A stretch of DNA of 64,000 bases from Cornus controversa (Eukaryota; Streptophyta; Magnoliopsida; Cornales; Cornaceae). The first letter of the stretch is position 1, and each line of letters starts with the position of its first letter. Of the stretch, positions 56,963 through 64,000 are shown piece by piece. The translations under genes were made by a program, and so were the position numbers. Under the pieces are notes generated by a model. That model was not told the origin of the DNA and made no database searches. It saw nothing but the letters and a program-made list of their open reading frames with translations. Location of the stretch: NCBI GenBank assembly GCA_026545225.1, contig CM048846.1:19758501-19822500 (forward strand). Direction: 5' to 3'.

Positions 56963-57960
56963 TTTCACTAAATGAATTTGGTTAAAGTTTTCATTCGTGA
57001 ATGTGTGTATATACACATAAGTATATTTCATTTGGATTAGGTTGAGCTTTAAAAGGATAGAAGTGGCCGTCAATTTTAGCTGGTCATGGTGGGTGTTGAT
57101 GAGACGAAAAGAAGAGGAGAGAGAGATGAGAGAAGAAGAGATGCAAGGAGAAATAGAGAGAATACTTTTAAAAAAAAAGAGAGATAAGTTAATTGATGCC
57201 TTTGGTTAAAAATGTTTCAAAGAATCAGGTTCATTTGGTCAATTAAATTCAGAGCTACTGAGACCTTAACATATCAGTGACATGTCCACCTTTTTATCTA
57301 TATGGAGCTAGGCTTTTTTTTTTATCCATAAAAAACTTGACTACCTCCACAGCTACACAAAAAAAAATGTGGTCAAGGGAAGAAGGAAGAAGGAAGAGAG
57401 AGGGTAGATAATGGCGTGGAATTCTTTTCTATTTTTTCAAGTAAAAAGGTAATGGGATGAAGTCAGAAGTCACTTGCAAAGTTGCAAGTTACTGCAAGGT
57501 CATTTTGGTCTTTTCAACCTTTGGATAGAATTAAGGTTAGTGGGGGCAATGGGCCACCTTAAAAACTATAATAAAGGATAATGTTTATACACGTGGGTTC
57601 CAGAATAACACCCAAACGTTCTTCTTTAATCTGTCCAATAAGCTTGGACTATTACAACAGTCACGTCAGATCCTCTAAAACATTTATCAAAATCTAGTAA
57701 AGTTGTTACAAAGGAAATTGAAAATTTTAAATCACTAAGCCAAATATAGCTTATATCGGGCTCCAGTGGTGTGAGATAGCAAAAAATAATAATCTTAAAT
57801 ATTACAAACACTATTTGAGGTTTAATATATTGATACATAATTATAATTTTATAAATTTTTGTTACTAATATCTCATGTGATTTGGTTCATATATCGCATA
57901 TACTCCTTATTGTCAAGAGTACATCATGTCAAAACACTTTTTGATCCATTTGAATACTAA

Positions 57961-58171
57961 GGCCCTGTTTGGCAAAGCTTTTGCTTCGACTTTTACGCAG
58001 AAAAAAAATAGAAACAGAAGTTAAATCAGGAAACTAGTACCCCCAGCTTTCTTTAAACGCTCTTTTTGGACTCCAAAACTCTTATGTCTTACTAATCCAA
58101 ACATTCTCCAAAACGACTTTTGAGCTTGAAAAGGCAAAAGCCGATTTTCAAAAGCCAATCCAAACAGGACC
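57961..58171. mobile_element. Tourist-like (PIF/Harbinger) MITE, 211 bp
   Basis: Ends are GGCCCTGTTTGGCAAAGC and (inverted) GGTCCTGTTTGGATTGGC. TAA flanks both sides (57958-57960 and 58172-58174). Subterminal parts pair as CTTTTGC.../...GCAAAAG. This is the common GGCCCTGTTTGG MITE type of plants. Confidence 0.85.
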
Positions 58172-58197
58172 TAAGTTTACCTATTTAGTCATATCTA

Positions 58198-58199
<2 letters not shown>

Positions 58200-58247
<48 letters not shown>

Positions 58248-58575
58248 TTCATAAATAATAATGTTAACATAAAATAAAAAAGTAATTAAATTTCTCTTTC
58301 TTTTTCTCTATCTATCTACAAATATACAATATACTATAATATATATATAACCTATATATAATTATTTATTTTCATACATAATAATGTTAACATAAAATAA
58401 AAAAGTAATTATATTTCTCTATTCATCTATATATAAACACTAAAATATATATAACATAATATATATAATTATTTATTTTCATAAATAATAATATTCATCT
58501 ATATATACACTATAATATATAAAATTATTTATTTTCATAAATAATAATATTAACATAAAATAAAAAATTAGTTTT
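58200..58575. repeat. AT-rich tandem block, about four degenerate units
   Basis: A (TA)n run is followed by repeats of TTATTTTCATA(A/C)ATAATAAT, ATTAACATAAAATAAAAAA and CTATATATA-like stretches, spaced about 100-130 bp. Confidence 0.8.
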
Positions 58576-59050
58576 CAATGCATATTATCATGAAGGGTAT
58601 TGTGGTCATTTTTTTATTATGATATTTTTATATTAAAATACATTTAAATAATCAGGGGCAAGACATTTTACATATTAAAAAAATAAAAAAGCTAACAGGT
58701 GGTGTTGGTAACAAAAATTTACAAAGTTGTATCTGTATGTCAATACATCAAACTTTAAGAGAGTGTTAATGATATTTACCCAAATAATAAATAAACAAAC
58801 TCCATCATGCTTACAAAACTATATTAATAAAATTTTGTCAAAAATAATGAAAACTCTTCTGTAGTTTTAAAAAGGTGCAAGAAACTCTTCTATATTATAT
58901 TTTGGACCATATCACACCCTCATCTTTGCAAAAGTAATCAAAGTATCCTCTCTTTCACATATTCTCATTTTTCATAACTATTTTACCCTTTCTATTATTA
59001 TAAAAAATAAAGAATAATAGAGATAAAGAAAGTATGTTGATGGGCTTGTT

Positions 59051-59597
59051 TAGGGGTGACCACGGATCGGATCGGATCGGATTATACATAATCCTAATCT
59101 GATCCACGGATTACGGATTGACAAAAATTTAATCCGATCCGATCCGTGGCAATTTGTCAATCCGATCCGATCCGTGATTGAATGGATCGGATCGGATCGA
59201 ATTGGCGGATTGAGCCTTTACTCCTATTTGAATTTTTTTTTTTGTTTACTTCAAAAATTTCAATAAAAATATTCACAACACTTTTTAATTCACATCTCAA
59301 ATGAACACAATTGTTAAATAAACAAATATAATATTTATTGAGCTTTTAGGTTTACCCATATAAGTATGTAGCATATTATATTATTATACATATAATTACT
59401 AATTATATATATATATATATATAGTCACGGATTGCCACGGATCGGATCGAATTTTTGACCCTCCAATCCGTAATCCGATCCGTGGCTAACAGATTCTAAT
59501 TTTTTAATCCGCCACCAATCCATTAGCTAAGGGATCGGATTAGATTCATCCGGATCGGATCGAATTCGCGGATTCACGGATTTTTTGTGCAGCCCTA
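59051..59597. mobile_element. hAT MITE with perfect 8-bp target duplication (547 bp)
   Basis: The left end is TAGGGGTGACCACGGATCGG and the inverted right end TAGGGCTGCACAAAAAATCCG. GGCTTGTT flanks both sides (59043-59050 and 59598-59605). Both subterminal regions carry dense arrays of GGATCGGATC and its complement GATCCGATCC, more regular than in the other hAT MITEs here. Confidence 0.92.
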
Positions 59598-59600
59598 GGC

Positions 59601-59837
59601 TTGTTAGGTGCCTTTGATGATGTGGACTATACTTGCTCTAACACAGTTGGCAAGCGTTTATTGGGTAGGATACCCCGTCTTGGTGATGACCTGGTACCCT
59701 TGGATACTCAGATAATTTTTCATCTCTCTCCTTCAAGACCTTTTTCTCCTCTATCTCCTTCTGCACTTTCCAATTTGTTCTGTTTGTTATGTTTGGGAGA
59801 CCGATGCAGAAGTGATGTAGAACCTATTGTCGAATGA
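59601..59837 (+). other. Unrecognised open frame of 78 codons
   Basis: It encodes RIPRLGDDLVPLDTQ and a Pro/Ser-rich SPSRPFSPLSPSALS stretch. I do not recognise the family. The frame starts inside the target duplication of the MITE, so if real it is only a fragment. Segment C has no similar frame. Confidence 0.15.
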
Positions 59838-62196
59838 ACGTGGGTTCTCAGAATTCCAAATGGCGATGCTCACGCAATTTACAGTATGATTTTGAGTTGT
59901 CAATTTTCACTCGAGAAGACCCATTTTTGATCAAAAACGGTTCACTGATCAACACTTACCAACTATATATGTTTCCCTAGTCTGTGATACACCTTTTTCT
60001 TTTCTTTTTTTTTGCCTAATTCCATTGTTTAGGGTCTGTGTTCGAGTTTTTCAGTGTTGTGAAAATTAGGCTGTCGATTTTTTTTTTGTGTGATTTTCGT
60101 TCGAGGTCATAAAGCTCTTGAATTGTTCTGATTTGTTGTTGTTGTTTTAATTTAATCATTAGAATCTTATCCTTATTTTTTTGGGGGTTTTTATAGGGTG
60201 TCAAATTGAACTGCTCTAAGAATTTTTATGCCTATACAAGTAGTAGTTGTAGTAAAACAGATTCTAAATATTTATCAATGACAGATAAGTTTTCCGCTAT
60301 TTCAGCCTGACTTGAGCGTTTTATACGTCAATGATTTCATATGTATTTTTTATATTATTTCTTTTACTGAATGAATTTGTTTAAAGTTTTCATTTGTTAA
60401 TGTGTGTGTGTATATATATATATATATATTTCATTTGGACTACATTGAGGTTTAAAAGGAGAGAGACATGAGAGAAGAAAATATACAAGGAGAGGAGAGA
60501 GAAGTTGATGCCTTCCACAAAAAAATATTCAAAGGATCAGGTTCACCACCTCAATTTGGTCTGAGTTAACTTTTTTATTCAACTGCATTAGAAATTATTA
60601 CATGATCTAAAACGATGTGATTTCAGTCAATCACAAGAAGTCGATTTCGCTTCACATTGCGTGAGAGCTAGTGATTTGCCGAAATCATATTGTCCTAAAC
60701 CATGTAATAATAGATTTTTTATCCAATGAGAACTTGACTAGCTCCACCACAAGGTTGATACGGCAAGTTATGGATGATTAGATCTAATCTAATAAATAAA
60801 TAATATATGACGCGTTTTAATGTTGTTAAGGAATAAAGAATAGAGAGAATAAATAATGGCGTGGAAGTCTTTTTCTTTATATTTTGAATAAAAGGTAATG
60901 GTATGAATAAAAATGACGGGTATGAAACAAGTTGATCTAAATCCTAATCCGTCTTGTTAAGAAAAAAATATTTTTCATGAGATGAGCATTACTCATTATC
61001 CATCCTGTCTAGTTTATATTGTGGGGGTAGGGCGGGGTGAAATTCTGCTCATTTTCAATCATCACAGGTACATAATCCATTTAAAGAAAAAAAATATATA
61101 CAAGAATCTGATAACTAAGTTCTTACCGTGAGATGAACATATGAAAAAAAATACATAAAATCGAATGGTGAGTTAAACTTTGAGAGAGGCCGTACTGTTA
61201 TGGTATCTTCAAGTTAGATATGAGAATGACAAGTAAATAGTCAAAAGAAGCCTTAGACTTTAAAGATTTTTATACAGAGGGGTAATTTTCGTAAATAAGG
61301 GTAAGGATAAAACTACATGAAGTCACTTGCAAGTTGCAACTTGACTATAGAAAGGTAAAAGAACATTTTGGTCCTTTCACCTATTGGAGAGAGCTACGAG
61401 TGAGTGGCAATGCGCCACCTTAAAAACTAAAGGATAATGTTGTGTACGTGGGTTCAGGAATAACACTCAAACGCTTTGTCTTTTTCCTTAGTCTGTCCAA
61501 TAAGCTTAGACTATTGTCACAGTCAAATCACATCCTCTAAAATATTTTTTTCTAAATCTAGTAAAGTTGCTATACAGGAAATTGAAATTTTAAAATCACT
61601 GTTCCAAACATAGCTTTATATTTGGCTCTGTTGGTGAGAGAGCCCAAAAACACAAATAAACTCGATCATTCATGCAAAACCATGTTAATATATTTTTTGT
61701 TTTCCTTTTGTCGGTGTAGATGCAAAAATCTACTTGATATAAAATAAAAAACACCATAAAAATAATTTAAAGTAAAAGTTCACACCAAAGACATGTAAAT
61801 TTATATTCATTTACATGAATGGATTAATAATATTTATCCCACAATCATGAAATTTGATTATATCACTTTTGATCAAGTCTATTTGATCATTCAGCTGCTT
61901 CGTTAAATGTGAGGTGTAACATTCTTATAACATCTCCACAGCCTTAGTGGTTGAATTTTTCTCTCGACAGTCACCTTACCATTGTAATTTTTGGTAACTA
62001 ATAATTTTGGTTCAGAAAAATAACCACTCAAATAAATTTGACTTTTTTCCTTTTCTCCTTGTGCTGCAATAAAATACCCAAAAAAAAGAAAAACACTTTT
62101 TTTCGTTTTTTCTTACACAGCACAACTGGGCACACACCACAATAATGCTACGTTGTTATTGATGAATATGTTCCTAAATATTAGTTCTTGATCCTG

Positions 62197-62910
62197 TCAT
62201 AGTGATGGAAAATCGTTTGTCATAAAATCTCGAAACCAATCCTCTTCAATCATGTCCCAATTAAACCCATCACTCTCTTCCTCGCTTGTGTCTGCAGTCT
62301 CACTCTTCTTCTCCAACGAGTTGGGTCTGAGCTCTTGATTGTCTTTGTCTCCATACTGTGAGCTTTGTGGCATCTCTGTTTCGCTATTCTTCGCCTTCAC
62401 AATTGCATTGGGATTAGGCTGTTCATTTTCTTGGTGTGGTTCTGGGCTTGATCCGTCTGTATAATCTGACAATGGGAAGTTAAGCTTGGCTTTGGTTCCC
62501 CGGAACTCAATGGCCGCCTTGTCATAAGCCCTCGCGGCTTCGTCCCCCGTATCGAAAGTGCCGAGCCACACTCGTTTCGCTTGCTGGGGGTCTCGGATCT
62601 CCGCAGCCCATTTCCCCCACGGCCTCTTTCGGGCTCCCCTATACTTCTTCTCCTCCTCCGTCATACTCTGTTTCTTCTCTCCTACATCTTTTGGGGGCCA
62701 AAAATTGGTCCCACTTGTGGAAGCCTGGAGAGCTTGTTGTAATCCATCGGTGGTGGGATCATCACCATCACAGCCGTTGATCACGTGCTTGAGAGCCGAG
62801 ACCATGATGGAGTGTAGTTGGTCTGAGGTCAAATGAGAAGAAGAGGAGGGCTTTATAGAGAATTTCTCAACATTCATAGTGTATATGCGAAGGATTTCAT
62901 GCCTATTCAT
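62197..62910 (-). CDS. AP2/ERF transcription factor, group X type (ERF109/ABR1-like)
   Basis: This intact single-exon gene encodes up to 237 residues and is a paralogue of the gene at 24631-25308. [12 protein letters not shown] (33-44) is the group X-type N-terminal motif. The AP2 domain spans about 90-147, [11 protein letters not shown] to [11 protein letters not shown]. The DNA-contacting Arg in AKRVWLGTF is kept here. The usual RGVR is RGAR (Ala93), a mild change in the first strand. The C-terminus is acidic: [15 protein letters not shown]. The start needs care. The first ATG (62908-62910) overlaps the only TATA box (62910-62917), so it is probably upstream of the transcription start. The next in-frame ATG (Met12, 62877) aligns with MEVQKS of the sister gene and is the likelier start (226 residues). 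It should act in the nucleus on GCC-box-like sites, inferred from the family. Confidence 0.92.
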   Translation of the reverse strand: MNRHEILRIYTMNVEKFSIKPSSSSHLTSDQLHSIMVSALKHVINGCDGDDPTTDGLQQALQASTSGTNFWPPKDVGEKKQSMTEEEKKYRGARKRPWGKWAAEIRDPQQAKRVWLGTFDTGDEAARAYDKAAIEFRGTKAKLNFPLSDYTDGSSPEPHQENEQPNPNAIVKAKNSETEMPQSSQYGDKDNQELRPNSLEKKSETADTSEEESDGFNWDMIEEDWFRDFMTNDFPSL

Positions 62911-62919
62911 TTATATAGG
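62910..62919 (-). promoter_or_regulatory. TATA box of ERF gene D
   Basis: CCTATATAAATG on the minus strand is the only good TATA sequence near the gene and runs into the first ATG. It predicts a transcription start near 62880-62885. Confidence 0.55.
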
Positions 62920-63085
62920 TTGAGGGTGTTGAGATTGCATCCAGTGTACGCGTTGAGACACGTATTTCCCACATAATTGAATTGTTAGATATTTTTTTGC
63001 CACATGCGGAGTAGGACTTAAAATATTCGGCTGACAATGACCTTTCAGTTGGGGTTCAGATCCTATGGTGACAGGGGAGGGCAGA

Positions 63086-63110
63086 ATGGCGCCACGTATG
63101 AAGCTGAGCG
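63086..63110 (-). promoter_or_regulatory. Diverged ERF upstream block (copy D)
   Basis: ATGGCGCCACGTATGAAGC corresponds to CAGCGCCAGGTA(C/A)GAAG of copies A and B. Here the TGACG core is lost, while a CCACGT (ACGT-core) sequence has appeared. Confidence 0.4.
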
Positions 63111-63151
63111 GACCACTGACTGTACTAGTCATAGTTTATGGAAGCGCGGTG

Positions 63152-63229
63152 GGACCAATGTTGTCTCGTGGGTTTGGTCAACTGGTGACTGGACCAATGT
63201 TGTCTAATTACTGTGGTCAACTGCTGACT
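63152..63229 (-). promoter_or_regulatory. 39-bp tandem duplication carrying two W-boxes
   Basis: GGACCAATGTTGTCT starts at 63152 and exactly 39 bp later at 63191. Both units end with GGTCAACTG(G/C)TGACT. On the gene strand each has TTGACC, the WRKY-binding W-box (63176-63181 and 63215-63220), and an ATTGG (CCAAT) box. It lies about 270-350 bp upstream of the likely start. Copies A and B lack it. Confidence 0.55.
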
Positions 63230-63330
63230 TGTGAACATACGCCAGCTTTACAAAAAAAGAAAGTTTTGGACTTTTTCGTAAACTTTAGGTTGCGAGTACG
63301 GAATACCTTTATTCTTTAATGAAATAATTA

Positions 63331-63520
63331 TGTCTTAGTTTCCAATAATAAATAAAGGAAACTTCTAAACGTTATTAAATTTTATCATGAATCACCATCA
63401 TGAATGATGTAACCAGTGATAATACCATTAAAATTTTGTATGTATGAGGAGAATCCCACCAATATTAACTCACCATTTAATTGCCACATCACTGTCTTAG
63501 TTTTCAGTAATAAATAAAGA
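63331..63520 (+). mobile_element. Truncated M1 MITE copy between two copies of its flank
   Basis: About 63357-63491 matches M1 (TTCTAAACGTTATTAAATTT, TGAATGATGTAACCAGTGAT, TTAACTCACCATTTAATTGC, CACATCA) but the right end is missing. The flanking string TGTCTTAGTTT(C/T)... AATAATAAATAAAG occurs on both sides (63331-63356 and 63493-63518). Confidence 0.75.
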
Positions 63521-64000
63521 CCAATAAGTTTTTTAAAAAAACAAATAATTTAACATCCTACTTTTAACTAATATTTTTAATTAAGTTTATAATTTTATAT
63601 TTACTTTCATGCTACACTCGTCCACGTGTCAGTAACCCATTGGCTGCCGACATCAATCATTAAATTAAAAAAACAAAAACTCTCTCACTTCACTCTCTCT
63701 AATCTCTAAACCACGCCTGACTGCTTTTTTATTGTTTTAATCAACCTTTTCACTTCTCACGAAAAATTCATACTACACTTTTGCATTCCTCTCTCTAACT
63801 CAACCTGTTACTAGCATACTCTCTATGTCATGTTATGGGGATATGGGAGGAGACCTAGAAGGTGATTGGCATGCAGTGGAGGGATGGCCATGGTTGGGGT
63901 TGGAGCTCATTGCATGGGTCTTCGTCATGGATGAAGATGGTCCGGTAGTGACGATGGCTCGACGTGGAAGAAGCTTTGGTGGTTGTCGACTATGATTCCA
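63521..64000. other. Right edge of window, no gene recognised
   Basis: The last 170 bases are G-rich on the plus strand (repeated ATGG and TGG) and differ in composition from the AT-rich DNA before them. They could be the start of an exon cut by the window end, but no motif supports that. Confidence 0.3.

Larger units (their letters stand above)
54080..57790 (-). repeat. Duplicated segment C, ERF gene absent
   Basis: It shares with segment D the ordered blocks TGTAGAACCTATTGTCGAA, GGCTAAT...T-rich, AATTGTTCT(A/G)AT, TTCTTATCCTTATTTTT, AAATTGAACTGC, TCTAAATATTTATCAA, GACTTGAGCGTTT, ACGTCAAT(A/G)ATTTCATATG, AATGAATTTGGTTAAA and CCAATAAGCTTGGACTATT. The similarity stops near 57790, just before the place where segments B and D continue into the ERF 3' end. 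No AP2 sequence is present. Internal repeats TAGTATACAA...TAAATATTTATCAATAACA occur at about 54597 and 54870, and a 27-bp duplication (GGCACGGACAAGCCCAAAAG) at 55338-55391. Confidence 0.75.
57791..59799. other. Spacer between segments C and D
   Basis: It holds a Tourist-like MITE (57961-58171), an AT-rich tandem block (58200-58570) and a hAT MITE (59051-59597). No gene is supported. Confidence 0.5.
59800..63250 (-). repeat. Duplicated ERF segment D
   Basis: Collinear with segment C from TGTAGAACCTATTGTCGAA to CCAATAAGCTTAGACTATTG and with segments A and B from there through the ERF gene to the upstream CGCCA block. It joins all the pieces and is the most complete version of the ancestral unit. 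Confidence 0.8.

Noticed and set aside
59601-59837. Possible host exon with RIPRLGDDLVP
   Set aside because: Listed only as an unrecognised frame; it starts in a MITE target duplication and has no counterpart in segment C.

Overview
The window is AT-rich nuclear DNA of a flowering plant, most likely a eudicot. The evidence is single-exon group X-type AP2/ERF transcription factor genes, Ty1-copia and Ty3-gypsy (Tat-type) retrotransposon fossils, and many small plant-type DNA transposons (hAT, Mutator-like, PIF/Harbinger, CACTA). Nothing prokaryotic or organellar was seen. The species cannot be named from the sequence alone.

Host genes are few. Two intact ERF genes lie on the minus strand (24631-25308 and 62197-62910). 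A third copy (19207-19866) is a pseudogene with two in-frame stops and no start codon. All three sit in related multi-kilobase segments: A about 17041-20165, B about 23880-25680, D about 59800-63250. A fourth segment (C, about 54080-57790) has the same flanking sequence but no ERF gene. This is a local ERF cluster made by segmental duplication and later partly lost. A short fragment resembling the C-terminal region of a NAC transcription factor lies at 12414-12641.

Layout. 0-17 kb is repeat-rich: an LTR fossil at 702-1179, a Mutator-like element at 2011-3073, a PIF/Harbinger-like element at 5246-6308, a TIR element holding a 340-bp tandem array at 7091-8668, a hAT element with a relic of its transposase C-terminus at 10178-10896, a hAT MITE with perfect 8-bp target duplication at 13479-14222, and a Tat-type gypsy fossil at about 14560-17040 with an antisense coiled-coil ORF and an 84-bp tandem array. 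17-25.7 kb holds ERF segments A and B. 26-53 kb is a block of nested transposons. 53-64 kb holds segments C and D plus MITEs.

The nested block is the most striking structure. A minus-strand Tat gypsy fossil (pol at about 29235-30789, gag at about 51412-52850) is split by a Ty1-copia element (30790-51406, target duplication CATGG). The copia element is in turn split by three insertions: a small minus-strand LTR element (32005-33605, TATTT), a solo LTR (34412-36220, CCTTC) and a long solo LTR (37738-51214, GGGAG). The long solo LTR is itself split by a 9.9-kb CACTA transposon (38776-48630, AAA). The duplications at each boundary give the order of events. The ERF genes are the only functional loci I can support; the rest is transposon sediment that separates and reshapes them. 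All counts and percentages are by eye.
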